From: Palsa-189 sp963803735
GTDB taxonomy: Bacteria > Acidobacteriota > Terriglobia > Acidiferrales > UBA7541
Direction: 5' to 3'
Length of the DNA stretch: 64,000 bases
Assembly (NCBI GenBank): GCA_963803735.1
Contig: CAWDNV010000013.1
Coordinates: 310,001-374,000, forward strand
Numbering within the stretch: position 1 is the stretch's first letter; every line of letters starts with the position of its first letter. This document shows, piece after piece, positions 34,916-43,808 of this stretch. The notes under the pieces were generated by a model that saw only the letters and a program-made list of their open reading frames with translations, was not told where the DNA came from and did not search any database. A program made the position numbers and the translations under genes.

Positions 34916-35704
34916 TTACTGCGGCGGTGCTGAAGGCGCGAGATGTTGCCTTCCCGAAGGCCCTGAATTGACGACAGTGTAGTCAGACGGGACTTCGAAC
35001 AAAGTGCTGGCGGGTTCGCCCCGGCTGATATTCGTAAGCGAAGTCGTCGACTTCCCGTGCTGTGGATCATTCGTTTCGGTACTGACGTCGACGCTCAGTT
35101 CGGACGAATACCAGCGAGTGGAAGTAATCTGAATTGGCGCCGTATTGCCTATCTGGCCGGCGGCGATCGTGCGGGTGGTCTGAGTGCCTTCGACAAACAT
35201 GCCATCCACGGTGTTCGAACCGAGATTTTGGCTCGTAACGTTTACATTCGAACCGGCCCGAAAACTGTCCCGCGAGGTTCCCGTCTTGGCCGGGGGTAAT
35301 GTGAACCTGTGCGCGGTCTTTTTCGCCGGATCGAGAACGTAGGCGACGCGTGTAACGGGGTCAGTGATTCTTATGACTTGTTGCGGATTTCCGGAATTCG
35401 ACGGATGCGTCTCCTCGAGGCGCGTGCGCCCCTGACTGTCGCGGTAAACAGTGGCCGTGTTCTTTTGATCGATCAAGTTTCCGGCGGGCAAGGTTTGCGT
35501 ATGCTCAAAAGTGACTTGCGCTGAGTAGGGCGCGCCCGACACAGTTTTGCCGCCGATGAAATCGAACATAGGTGGCCCGGCCTGCATCATGGGTCGCGAG
35601 CCAAACCGCGGACCGACGGGTCCGGATTGACCCCATACTGCACCTGAAATGAATATCATTAGGCTGAGACATCCCGCTATCCATACCGATCGCATTTCTC
35701 GCAT
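34916..35704 (-). CDS. Secreted hypothetical protein
   Basis: ATG 35704 has a strong GGAGGGGAG site upstream, giving 262 residues. An N-terminal signal peptide (SVWIAGCLSLMIFISGAVWG) is followed by a beta-rich domain with YSAQVTFEHTQTLPAGN, a Thr/Gly-rich middle and a Ser/Pro-rich tail. The TVYRDSQGRTRLEET segment recalls DUF4412/LolA-type periplasmic proteins, but I do not assign it. An upstream in-frame start at 35746 overlaps the next gene and is less likely. Confidence 0.65.
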   Translation of the reverse strand: MREMRSVWIAGCLSLMIFISGAVWGQSGPVGPRFGSRPMMQAGPPMFDFIGGKTVSGAPYSAQVTFEHTQTLPAGNLIDQKNTATVYRDSQGRTRLEETHPSNSGNPQQVIRITDPVTRVAYVLDPAKKTAHRFTLPPAKTGTSRDSFRAGSNVNVTSQNLGSNTVDGMFVEGTQTTRTIAAGQIGNTAPIQITSTRWYSSELSVDVSTETNDPQHGKSTTSLTNISRGEPASTLFEVPSDYTVVNSGPSGRQHLAPSAPPQ

Positions 35705-35735
35705 ATCTCCCCTCCACTTGTTCTCAGACCGGCGC

Positions 35736-37172
35736 CTATTGCGCAATCTCTTCCAGCGGTAGCTTCGTCGTTCTTGGCCCTAAGCTGCCGATCAGCACAA
35801 ACACCATCAGCATGCTGCAAGCAATAAATATAAACACTCCAATTGTGCCGTAGTTGCGCAGAAAGAGGGCAATCAGAAAGCTGCTAAAAACCGTGCTGAG
35901 GCGGCTCCAGGAATAGACGAATCCCACGGCCCGGGCGCGTATTCGAGTGGGGTAAAGCTCTGACTGGTAGGTGTGAAAGGAGAACGACATCCAGTTACTT
36001 GCCAACGTGATCAGCACCCCGAAGAGCATCACTCCTGCCGCGGTCCGCTGTTGCGCGAATAGCAAGCCGCAAGCGGCAATCGAGAGGGCCGACCAGGCGA
36101 TTTGCCATTTGCGTTCGAATTTGTCAGCAAACGCCATGCCCACAAGCGGTCCCAGAGGACTCGCGAGGGCCATGACAAACGTGTATCGCAGGGAGCGGGT
36201 TACGCCGACGCCTTCGGCGAGCAGCAGCGTCGGAACCCAGGTTGCGAAACCGTAAAAGCCGATGGGTTGCAGCACATGGAAAATGATCAGCAAAACGGTT
36301 CGCGCACGATAGGTTTTATTCCATATTTCTCGAAGCGATCCGCGCGCCGGAGAGACGTCGCCTTCGACTAACTTTGGTTCCGGTAATGGTTTTCCGGTCT
36401 CCGATCGCACGTGGCGTTCAATTTGGTTCATAACGCGGTTTGCTTCTTCCACTCTTCCTTGCTGTTCGAGCCAGCGCGGCGATTCGGGAATGGCTCGGCG
36501 AATGAACCAAATGAAAATCGCGCCCGAGGCGCCGATAAGCACGACCCAGCGCCATCCGTCCAGGCCCAGCAGATGGCGAGGAACGAGCATAGCGGAGACG
36601 AAAGCTGCAACGGGCACGGCAGAAAAGCTGAGAACCTGATTGAAGGCGAAGGCCCGACCGCGCGAATCTTTGGGCGCCAATTCCGAAACATAGACGCCGA
36701 CCGTGATCATCTCTACGCCCAGGCCGATTCCCGCCAGAAACCGCCACAGATTGATCGCAGCGGCTGTCGATTGCAAAGCCATGACAAATGTACAGGCTGA
36801 ATACCAGAGCAGGGAGAAACTGAAAATTGACCTCCGCCCAAAACGGTCTGAAATTGGACTGAAGACGAGAGTTCCGATGAATAGCCCGGCAAAAAGGGCG
36901 GCCACAAAACTGGCGAAGCCATCGAAGCCCAGGAAGCCTTTTGTCGTCGGAGTGAAAATACCCGAACTATAAAAGGCAGGAGCGATGTAAGCGGAAAAGA
37001 AAAGATCATAAAATTCAAAGCACGCCCCAAGCGACAGCAGGACAATCAATTTGCGGATATAGCGCGATTTCGGCAGGCGGTCCAGGCGGGCGGCGACGGT
37101 AATGTGCGTGCCTGCGGGTTGGGAAGGCGCTCCCTGTTGCAGATCAACTCCTTCGGATCGATGGGAGCGCAT
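35736..37172 (-). CDS. MFS transporter, sugar/metabolite porter type
   Basis: A 478-residue protein with twelve hydrophobic segments. The loop between helices 2 and 3 carries SDRFGRRS, the classic MFS signature, and GVYVSELAPKDSRGRAFAF and PESPRWLEQQGRVEEA follow the sugar/metabolite:H+ symporter pattern. The equivalent second-half loop reads FADKFERKWQ. It should import an organic solute with protons. ATG 37172 is one codon inside an in-frame TTG. It does not adjoin catabolic genes, so the substrate is not suggested by context. Confidence 0.82.
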   Translation of the reverse strand: MRSHRSEGVDLQQGAPSQPAGTHITVAARLDRLPKSRYIRKLIVLLSLGACFEFYDLFFSAYIAPAFYSSGIFTPTTKGFLGFDGFASFVAALFAGLFIGTLVFSPISDRFGRRSIFSFSLLWYSACTFVMALQSTAAAINLWRFLAGIGLGVEMITVGVYVSELAPKDSRGRAFAFNQVLSFSAVPVAAFVSAMLVPRHLLGLDGWRWVVLIGASGAIFIWFIRRAIPESPRWLEQQGRVEEANRVMNQIERHVRSETGKPLPEPKLVEGDVSPARGSLREIWNKTYRARTVLLIIFHVLQPIGFYGFATWVPTLLLAEGVGVTRSLRYTFVMALASPLGPLVGMAFADKFERKWQIAWSALSIAACGLLFAQQRTAAGVMLFGVLITLASNWMSFSFHTYQSELYPTRIRARAVGFVYSWSRLSTVFSSFLIALFLRNYGTIGVFIFIACSMLMVFVLIGSLGPRTTKLPLEEIAQ

Positions 37173-37227
37173 CAAGCCGCCCGGGCGTTACGCTTGGCCG
37201 AAGGCGCGAATCGGGAATATCGGCAAG

Positions 37228-37959
37228 CTAAATGACCTTATCTTCCGAATTACAAATTTTCTCCAGGTTGCATTCCATGCAGCGCGGCTTGCGCGCCTGG
37301 CAAACGCGCCGGCCATGCCAGATCAACTGATGCGAAAAAATGATCCACTTATCTTTCGGAATGATCTGCATCAGGTCCTGCTCTATTTTCTTGGGATCCG
37401 TGTTGCGAGTGAGCTCCAGCCTCCCGGACACGCGCTGGACATGAGTATCGACGACTATGCCCGAAGCGATGCCGAAGGCCGTGCCGAGTACGACGTTGGC
37501 GGTCTTGCGCGCGACGCCCGGAAGCGTCAGCAATTGCTCCATGGTGCTCGGGACTTCGCCCGAGAACTCTTCGACAATTTGTTTGCTGGCGCCCTGAATT
37601 GATTTCGTTTTGGAGCGGAAAAAGCCACACGTTCGAATTTCGGACTCAAGATCCCGCGGGTTTGCGTACGCAAAATCTTCCGGCTTTCGATACTTGTGAA
37701 AGAGCGTGCGAGTCACCTGGTTTACGCGCACGTCGGTGCACTGGGCGGAGAGGATCGTCGCGATCAGCAATTGAAAGGGATTTTCGTGCACAAGCGCGCA
37801 AGTTGCCGCGGGATAGGCTTCGTCGAGTTTCGCGAGAATTGTTCGGACCCGCTTTGGATCTGTGCCCGCCGGGCGAACCGAGCCAGGCCGCCCATTTCTG
37901 AAAGCCGCTCGGGCCGGCTTTTTGGCCAAAATTCTGCGCGGATTTTTCAGTTTTTTCAT
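37228..37959 (-). CDS. nth: Endonuclease III (base-excision DNA glycosylase/AP lyase)
   Basis: From ATG 37959 the protein has 243 residues with a basic N-terminus of about 30 residues beyond the family core. The helix-hairpin-helix carries LLTLPGVARKTANVV with the catalytic Lys, VVDTHVQR with the catalytic Asp, and the [4Fe-4S] ligands have C-x6-C-x2-C-x5-C spacing near the C-terminus (CQARKPRCMECNLEKIC). It removes oxidised pyrimidines and nicks the strand. A longer frame to 38196 would overlap rdgB and is rejected. Confidence 0.92.
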   Translation of the reverse strand: MKKLKNPRRILAKKPARAAFRNGRPGSVRPAGTDPKRVRTILAKLDEAYPAATCALVHENPFQLLIATILSAQCTDVRVNQVTRTLFHKYRKPEDFAYANPRDLESEIRTCGFFRSKTKSIQGASKQIVEEFSGEVPSTMEQLLTLPGVARKTANVVLGTAFGIASGIVVDTHVQRVSGRLELTRNTDPKKIEQDLMQIIPKDKWIIFSHQLIWHGRRVCQARKPRCMECNLEKICNSEDKVI

Positions 37960-37990
37960 CGTTACAAATTTGTGGGCTGAACTGGGCAAA

Positions 37991-38647
37991 CTATAGCACA
38001 GGTGAAGAGGCGAGAAAGTCAGCCAGCTTGCGGAACGCTTTCGCTCGATGGCTGTAGCGGTTCTTTTCGTCCGCAGACATTTCCGCAAAGGATTTTCCTG
38101 CTGAGCCGAAAAAGAAAAGCGGATCATAGCCAAATCCTTGAGCCCCACGAGGAGTTTCGAGAATCCTTCCTTCCGCCGCATCTGAAAAAACGGCAACGAC
38201 CCGGCTGCGCACAGCCAGCGCTATCACGCAGATGAAGCGTGCGCATCGGTCCCTTGATCCCCGCGCGCGCATTTCGGCCAGCAATTTCTCATTCCGTCCA
38301 GCAGACGTGGCATTCGGCCCCGCATAGCGCGCCGAGAGCACACCCGGCGCGCCTCCGAGCGCATCAACCACCAAACCTGAGTCATCCGCCATTACGGGAA
38401 GCTCCGAAAAACGACTGTAGTGCAGCGCCTTGCCGGCTGCGTTTTCGCTAAAGGTGGGCGCGGACTCTTCGAAAGGGGGCAGTTCCGAAAAAGTTGGAAG
38501 AAGCTCGAGGTCGAGCGGAACCAGGCCATCAACATGGGAAGCTAATGCGCGGAATTCTTTCAACTTGCCGAGATTCGAGGATGCCAGGAACAAACGAACG
38601 GCTGAGCCCGGGGCCGGCGTTCGTTCATTCTCACCGGGCGCGTGCAC
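37991..38647 (-). CDS. rdgB: dITP/XTP pyrophosphatase (HAM1/RdgB)
   Basis: The core reads VRLFLASSNLGKLKEFRALA, EESAPTFSENAAGKALHYSR, VMADDSGLVVDALGGAPGV and GFGYDPLFF, all diagnostic of the Ham1 family that hydrolyses non-canonical purine triphosphates. The frame has no ATG near the core. A GTG at 38647 overlaps the rph stop codon region by 17 bases and is my preferred start (219 codons including the stop); it implies translational coupling with rph, a common pairing. Upstream frame extension to 38743 lies inside rph. Confidence 0.9.
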   Translation of the reverse strand: MHAPGENERTPAPGSAVRLFLASSNLGKLKEFRALASHVDGLVPLDLELLPTFSELPPFEESAPTFSENAAGKALHYSRFSELPVMADDSGLVVDALGGAPGVLSARYAGPNATSAGRNEKLLAEMRARGSRDRCARFICVIALAVRSRVVAVFSDAAEGRILETPRGAQGFGYDPLFFFGSAGKSFAEMSADEKNRYSHRAKAFRKLADFLASSPVL

Positions 38648-39368
38648 TGAACTTGGGGGGCACGAGCGAGCGTTGATGCTCGGTGAGAGTGCGGATGCCG
38701 GTGGCAGCAAGATTGAGCAACAGATCGAGTTCGCCGGCGGCAAACGGCCTGCCTTCCGCAGTAGCTTGCACTTCGACGAAACGGCCGCCGCCGGTCATAA
38801 CCACGTTCATATCTACTTCCGCGCGGGAGTCTTCTTCGTAGCACAGATCGAGCATGGGATTGCCGAGAACCAAGCCGACGCTGGTAGCAGCAACGGAATC
38901 AACAAGGGGCATCGATCTCAGAATGCCTGTGGCGACCATACGCTCAAAAGCCATGGCGAGCGCCACGTAAGCTCCGGTTATAGAAGCCGTGCGGGTGCCG
39001 CCGTCAGCCTGAATGACGTCGCAGTCGAGCCAGACCGTTCGCTCGCCCAATTTTTGTTGATCGGTTACCGCGCGAAGCGAACGGCCAATAAGACGCGATA
39101 TTTCGAGCGTGCGTCCGGATTGCCGTCCGCGAGAGGATTCACGCGGCGTGCGCTGCTCGGTGGCACGCGGCAGCATGCCGTACTCCGCGGTGACCCATCC
39201 CTTGCCGGTGCCCTTCAGAAACGAGGGCACGCCATCGTCCAGGGTGGCCGTGCAAATCACGCGTGTCTGGCCAATCTCGATCAGAACGCTGCCGTCCGCC
39301 ACCGGAATAAAATCCGGCGTCATTTTCAAGGGACGCATTTGGTCGCAAGCGCGTCCGTCAGATCGCAA
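38631..39368 (-). CDS. rph: Ribonuclease PH
   Basis: A 245-residue protein of normal family length, with a TTG start preceded by AAGGAGG. It reads RSDGRACDQMRPLKMTPDF at the N-terminus, LIEIGQTRVICTATL, and QADGGTRTASITGAYVALA, the phosphate-binding region. It trims tRNA 3' ends using phosphate. It is followed by rdgB with an overlap. Confidence 0.95.
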   Translation of the reverse strand: MRSDGRACDQMRPLKMTPDFIPVADGSVLIEIGQTRVICTATLDDGVPSFLKGTGKGWVTAEYGMLPRATEQRTPRESSRGRQSGRTLEISRLIGRSLRAVTDQQKLGERTVWLDCDVIQADGGTRTASITGAYVALAMAFERMVATGILRSMPLVDSVAATSVGLVLGNPMLDLCYEEDSRAEVDMNVVMTGGGRFVEVQATAEGRPFAAGELDLLLNLAATGIRTLTEHQRSLVPPKFSARAR

Positions 39369-39460
39369 GCTGCCTCCTTAGGCAGAACACGCACAGAATG
39401 CAGTGGGAAGTTTGCCGGGCAGGTGAAGCGATGTCAACACGACAACGAGATTTGCTTATG

Positions 39461-40567
39461 CTATACGCGGTTGGCCTTCAGCAGCTTAAGCGGATAGTGC
39501 GTTCCGCGCCAACGGATTCCGCCCGTCCAGAGTGTGCGAAGCGTCGATTTCCAAAGAATGTAGACGAAAAGAACCGAGGAAAGAGGATGGCCGAACGCAT
39601 ATCGCCGCGGCAGCCCATACAGATGATTGGCATCAGAAATGAAAAGAAGCATTAGAATCACGGCCAACATGTACAAAGCCCACGTCAAGCCTCTCACCAC
39701 GAAAATTGCGATGAACGGCCACACATTCAGCAATAACACCGCAAGACCGGCGCCAACAGACTTGGCCACGCTGTAATCGATTCCGGCGAAAGTATTTTTC
39801 ATCAGGCCCTCGATCAGCTCGGCCAATGACGAATACCATTCTACGGTTACTAAGCCTCTCCCCAGGACCATCTCCTGATGGTAGCCCGCGCTCTTCAGGA
39901 TCTTTCCGAGTTTGATATCGTCATCCGGCCGCATGGCAATTACTGTGTGAGTTCCCGATGCTCTGTAGGCTTCTGCAGTGACGAGATTAAATGCACCGAT
40001 GCCGATGAAACTTTTACTGGTGGGATCTTTAGCCTTCCAAGGCCGCATAAAGCCCGAAAAAAATATGCCGAAGGCCGAGCAGAAGAGGCGCGGAAGCAGA
40101 GTCGGCAGGGATACCCTTGGCATTATCGCCAGATGTTGCAAGCGGCGGGTTTGAAGATAACTGACGGCTATCGCCAGCGTGCTCGGCTCCATGACAACGT
40201 CCGCATCGGTGAACAGAAGCAGCTCGCCGTTGGCTCTTTGCGCGCCACAATACAAAGCATAATTTTTCCCGAGCCAGCCTGCGGGCAGCTCCGCAATGTT
40301 CACAATTTGAAGCCGCGTGTCTTCTGCCGCCATCTCTGTGAGGATGGTTCCGGTCTGATCGGTCGAGCGGTCATTCAAAACGATGAATTCGACGTCGGGA
40401 TAGTCCAACCTCAGCAGAGATTGCAGAGCTTCTTTGATTTTTCTTTGTTCGTTTCTTGCCGGGACAATCACGGAAACACGGGGCAAATGGGTCGCGGGAT
40501 GGCGCGGCACATCTCGCAGACAAATAATTGAGCGATTACCGTAGGCGAGATCGATTCCCCAAACCAC
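39461..40567 (-). CDS. Membrane GT2 glycosyltransferase (HpnB/ceramide-glucosyltransferase-like)
   Basis: GT2 domain: VSVIVPARNEQRKIKEAL, FIVLNDRSTDQTGTIL, LLLFTDADVVMEPST (metal site), and MRPDDDIKLGKILKSAGY with the catalytic Asp region, then WYSSLAELIEGLMKNTFAG. Three C-terminal hydrophobic segments follow. The pattern resembles HpnB and other lipid glycosyltransferases. The GTG at 40567 leaves out a likely N-terminal membrane helix encoded in frame upstream (ILSVLAGLTLCIFVVWG); an ATT at 40606 with AGGAG 8 bases upstream would include it. Neighbours are rph and the GerMN gene in the same direction. Confidence 0.82.
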   Translation of the reverse strand: MVWGIDLAYGNRSIICLRDVPRHPATHLPRVSVIVPARNEQRKIKEALQSLLRLDYPDVEFIVLNDRSTDQTGTILTEMAAEDTRLQIVNIAELPAGWLGKNYALYCGAQRANGELLLFTDADVVMEPSTLAIAVSYLQTRRLQHLAIMPRVSLPTLLPRLFCSAFGIFFSGFMRPWKAKDPTSKSFIGIGAFNLVTAEAYRASGTHTVIAMRPDDDIKLGKILKSAGYHQEMVLGRGLVTVEWYSSLAELIEGLMKNTFAGIDYSVAKSVGAGLAVLLLNVWPFIAIFVVRGLTWALYMLAVILMLLFISDANHLYGLPRRYAFGHPLSSVLFVYILWKSTLRTLWTGGIRWRGTHYPLKLLKANRV

Positions 40568-40647
40568 GAAAATGCAGAGTGTAAGTCCCGCCAGGACCGA
40601 AAGAATCGTGGATGCTCCTAATTTCTGATGGCCGGTTCTTGTTCCGG

Positions 40648-41313
40648 CTATGGACTCGCATTCAAGGGACTGGCTGCGAATGGTCGTTCGCCGTTCGCAA
40701 GTCCGGTCGCGGCGGGTTGCGCCTGAGCCTGCGGTGTCACGTTGAAGAATCCGCTTAGGTCCAGGTGGCCCGCCAGAGTGTCAGCCTCCTGCCCCCGAAT
40801 CAGAATTCTTAGCCGATACACATTGCTCAGATTTGCTCCCAGAGTGCGTACGATTGAATCCACGGCCATCTCTTCGTTCAAGATTCCCGAGGGAGTCTCT
40901 GTCTCCAGAGTTTCCGAAAAATCCGCGATACCCGTGCCATCGGGCATGAGATAAAACTGCAGCAACACGGCATCGGCGGGTAACGTGCGCTGCGTTTGAC
41001 TAGGAGGTTTTTCGATCAACGCCGTGATGAGCTGCTTGGCGCGCTTTTCCGCATCGGCTGAAAGGTCTAATTCCACCGCGGTGGGCTCAAGTGTGTCCGG
41101 AGAAGCAGGAGATAACCAGAAGAGCTGAGCCTTCTCGCGGGTATCGCTCGGCGTGGATATCGGCGGCACGATCGCGCGCCGAGCCTGCTCCGCAGTGCGG
41201 TCTGCGCGCCGCAACCCCAGGACACTGCGGAGCAGCGATGGAAAAGTAAGAAGGGCCGCGAAAGCGAGCACACCCAGTACCGCGATGGCGATTTTCCAGA
41301 GACGCGGCATCAA
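40648..41313 (-). CDS. GerMN-domain membrane-anchored protein
   Basis: A 221-residue protein with an N-terminal membrane anchor (IAIAVLGVLAFAALLTF) and a C-terminal GerMN-like domain (about 85-190; LLQFYLMPDGTGIADFSETL, VDSIVRTLGANLSNVYRLRI). GerMN domains occur in cell-wall-associated proteins of spore-formers and non-spore-formers. The start overlaps the amidase stop (ATGA), so the pair is co-translated, and a role at the peptidoglycan is likely. Confidence 0.78.
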   Translation of the reverse strand: MMPRLWKIAIAVLGVLAFAALLTFPSLLRSVLGLRRADRTAEQARRAIVPPISTPSDTREKAQLFWLSPASPDTLEPTAVELDLSADAEKRAKQLITALIEKPPSQTQRTLPADAVLLQFYLMPDGTGIADFSETLETETPSGILNEEMAVDSIVRTLGANLSNVYRLRILIRGQEADTLAGHLDLSGFFNVTPQAQAQPAATGLANGERPFAASPLNASP

Positions 41314-42203
41314 TGTGCTCCACTCGGGGTTGTAGAAGGCGCGCTCGGCGGATGAAATTCCGCCACTGCCCTACCGATCGCTTCAGCCAGAGGTTGCGCC
41401 ATCTGGTCGAGACGTTTTGCGTCTGTGACATCAATGCTGGAAAGCTCGATGGCAATCGCGGGCGCCGTAATCGTGCGCAACTGTCGCACAGGAGCGGCAA
41501 TGGGTGCGTCTGGTGAGCCTTTAAATCGCTGCACCAGTACGGTTTGTACCAAAAAGGCTAACTGTCGGCTGGAGTCAACTGAGGAGCGCTGAGCTTCGTC
41601 CCACTGAATCAGACTGGTGTGCGTCAATTGCGCACCTGATGTTTGGGGCGTGGCAGTTTGCGGCGGCGCTCCTGCGGCTGGATTCACCGCCGGGACCACA
41701 TTCGACGGAAAAAGATAATAGTAAGTGCGCACTGTGCCCACCGGGCCGCTCGACGAAACGTGCAGTGAGATGAAGATTGCGTTAGTAAGCCCATTGATCA
41801 TCGCCGAACGAGCATCAAAGGTAGGATCCTGATTGCCCTCCCGTGTCAGGAGCACCCGCAAACGCTGGGCTTCGAGCGCAATTCGAGCCGCGCGCGCGAA
41901 ATCCAGCACCACATCGCTTTCTGCCAGTCCGGTTGGACCGCGCGCTCCGAAGTCCGCGCCCCCGTGCGCGGGATCGAGAACCACTGTCACCATTGGAGGT
42001 TCCTCGGTGGGTGGGGATTGGGGAACTTGCGGGATATTGGTCACCGGAGAGGTGTTTTGCTGAGGCTGGACACCCGAAGGCACCTGCAACTGAGAAATCC
42101 GGTCGCCCTGGATTCGCTCAGCTTGGTGCGAAGGCACGGGAAAAATCAGGAGCACTACCCCTGCCCAACCCCAAATTACCAACGAACGCGGTCGCCACAT
42201 CAC
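41310..42203 (-). CDS. N-acetylmuramoyl-L-alanine amidase (Amidase_3)
   Basis: A 297-residue secreted or membrane-anchored protein: N-terminal hydrophobic segment (LVIWGWAGVVLLIFPV), a Pro/Gln-rich linker, and Amidase_3 from about residue 70. Zinc ligands and catalytic residues are visible in VVLDPAHGGADFGARG, the Glu of LAESDVVLDFA and the His of FISLHVSSS. It cleaves the amide bond between muramic acid and the stem peptide. The first gene of the operon with GerMN, GT2, rph and rdgB. Confidence 0.87.
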   Translation of the reverse strand: MMWRPRSLVIWGWAGVVLLIFPVPSHQAERIQGDRISQLQVPSGVQPQQNTSPVTNIPQVPQSPPTEEPPMVTVVLDPAHGGADFGARGPTGLAESDVVLDFARAARIALEAQRLRVLLTREGNQDPTFDARSAMINGLTNAIFISLHVSSSGPVGTVRTYYYLFPSNVVPAVNPAAGAPPQTATPQTSGAQLTHTSLIQWDEAQRSSVDSSRQLAFLVQTVLVQRFKGSPDAPIAAPVRQLRTITAPAIAIELSSIDVTDAKRLDQMAQPLAEAIGRAVAEFHPPSAPSTTPSGAH

Positions 42204-42595
42204 TTTGAGGATACCAGAACAGAGGTTTGAGCTCAGCGCCCTCAGCGATCAGCCCGAATCTCCTCTGGCTCACCGGTACGTTGGGGACTATATGACGCTT
42301 CTGCGGCAGATACAGTGCATGCCGGATAGCAACGAAGTGTCCTACGCCATATGCTGCCGACTTGCCGCACTCTTTTTTAAGCCTGAAACCAGGCAGAAAA
42401 GGAAATCTTCGAACTCAAGGGTGAATATGGACGCCCACCTCATCGGAATTGACGTGGCTCAGCTCGTGCTGAAACAGAACTCACAGGTCGAAAAGCAAGC
42501 GCCGATTAAAGTGAAATCCGATACGGACTCGGCCATGGCTGCGAAGAGCACCCGAGCAGAATCTCGTTGAGCGGATCGCGAGAAGGGAAAACACC
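42204..42595 (+). other. Intergenic stretch, promoter region of the amidase operon
   Basis: About 390 bases between divergent genes. A frame from GTG 42421 encodes 49 residues with MDAHLIGIDVAQLVLKQ, but there is no good ribosome-binding site and I do not recognise it. No terminator or RNA structure stands out. Confidence 0.4.
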
Positions 42596-42856
42596 ATGAC
42601 AAAGGGACGGACTGTATTGGGTTTGTTGATCGGTTTTGGCGTGGGGGTGGGATTGACGTTATTGCTCGCTCCCCAATCTGGTGAGGACACTCGATATTGG
42701 ATCGCATCAACTTCGCGCCGCGCAAGGCGCCGCCTGCGAAACACGAGTCGCCGTTCCGTTGAGCAAGTGCGCGATATTCTCGAACGCGGGCAGGAAACCG
42801 TTTCGAGAGCGATCCGCCGCACAAATGGTGCCGAGACGGAGATCACGGAACTCTAG
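42596..42856 (+). CDS. YtxH-like small membrane protein
   Basis: An 86-residue protein beginning TKGRTVLGLLIGFGVGVGLT with LLLAPQSGEDTRYW, then an Arg-rich amphipathic tail (RRARRRLRNTSRRSVEQVRD). The glycine-rich helix followed by LLxAPxSGxxTR is the YtxH signature. Such proteins are general-stress associated and of unknown mechanism. GAGAAGGG lies upstream of the ATG. Confidence 0.8.
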   Translation: MTKGRTVLGLLIGFGVGVGLTLLLAPQSGEDTRYWIASTSRRARRRLRNTSRRSVEQVRDILERGQETVSRAIRRTNGAETEITEL

Positions 42857-42909
42857 ACTGTCAATTTCCTCCGCGGTTCCACAAAACACATCAGTAATTC
42901 TGGACCAAA

Positions 42910-43113
42910 TCAATAGTTAGCGAGTACGGGGCGGGGCAAGGCCGGATCCGTCGGGCCGGGCACCGGAGTAGGTAGAGGCTCGGGACCGGGTGAGGGCAAA
43001 TGCGGTTCCTCAGGGCCGCTCGGCGGGATCTCTGGCTGAGGCGGCTTAGGGGTGGGCTGTTCCGGCTCGGGACGAGACGCATTGTGCTGACGGGTTTTAG
43101 GAAGAGAGATCAT
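42910..43113 (-). CDS. Proline-rich small protein
   Basis: A 67-residue ORF with a Pro/Glu repeat character (PEPEQPTPKPPQPEIPPSGP, then PLPTPVPGPTDPALP). Similar short Pro-rich proteins occur in acidobacterial accessory regions in my recollection. No signal peptide. The ribosome-binding site is weak, so it may be spurious. Confidence 0.4.
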   Translation of the reverse strand: MISLPKTRQHNASRPEPEQPTPKPPQPEIPPSGPEEPHLPSPGPEPLPTPVPGPTDPALPRPVLANY

Positions 43114-43172
43114 TGTTCACGTTTTCGGGAATTTCGCACGAATTGCGGATTTCACGTTTCATGCTCAGAGGG

Positions 43173-43355
43173 CTATGAAACTCGTTCCATAGCGCTTCCA
43201 CAGCAACAACGCAGATTGCGGGTCATTTGAACGCCAATGAAGGGCTCACGAGAAATTTTTATTTCGCAGAGGCAATCAGGATTGAGACACCGGAAACGGT
43301 CGTCGCGCCGGACATTGTGCAGGTGGCTCGATTTTGCGGCCGCTGTGGTGACCAT
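43173..43355 (-). CDS. Small cysteine-rich (zinc-ribbon-like) protein, copy 1
   Basis: A 60-residue protein with FRCLNPDCLCEIKISRE and LRCCCGSAMERVS, giving two pairs of cysteines about 25 residues apart, as in small metal-binding proteins. GAGGAGGAG lies upstream of the ATG. A paralogue of 47 residues is at 50838-50981 with YRCVNPKCCCEIDVVKES and RCVCGQDMKRMY. Function unknown; a metal-binding or stress role is possible. Confidence 0.65.
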   Translation of the reverse strand: MVTTAAAKSSHLHNVRRDDRFRCLNPDCLCEIKISREPFIGVQMTRNLRCCCGSAMERVS

Positions 43356-43808
43356 CGTTGGCTCTCCTCCTCTGCAACATTAAGCGAGGCACAATCTGGT
43401 AGCAATCCGTACGGGCCGGTATATGGGGTTCATATTCGCTCTATCATCACCGACATGCGCCTATAACTGACGAATAATTAGGGGCTCTGAATATCGTGCT
43501 GCCCTCGATCAGTTGTTTAAGCCCTTCGATGTGTAAAAAGTGACTGGTCGGCGTCAGTCGTTCGACCATCGAGGCATGGGCAAAAGATAAGTCGCGATTA
43601 TTCAGAGAATTGGAGGAGGCAATTTCAAATATTGTTTGGTAATCAGTTTGCGTAGACGTTTGGGTCTCGATATCGGTCGGCACGCGCAGCGAGTTTCGAG
43701 TTGTGTTCGATAGCTCTGTCCCAGTTACCAGCCCCGCGGCGTCAATTCTCATCGTAAGGGATTTTGCCCTGGCGATAAGTAAGGCAACCACAAGTGGAGG
43801 AGGAGATA
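43356..43808 (+). other. Intergenic stretch upstream of the response regulator
   Basis: About 450 bases between divergent genes. A minus-strand ORF (43447-43869) runs through it and into the response regulator on the other strand, but it has no clear start site or recognisable product, so I leave it out. No promoter motif is convincing. Confidence 0.4.

Noticed and set aside
38430..39497. A 355-residue plus-strand ORF
   Set aside because: It lies antisense to rph and rdgB, whose family motifs are unambiguous; the ORF is a high-GC shadow.
42421..42570. Short ORF with HLIGIDVAQLVLKQ resembling the start of an IS110 transposase
   Set aside because: Only a few residues resemble the motif, nothing after them does, and the frame ends after 49 residues. 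Judged chance similarity.
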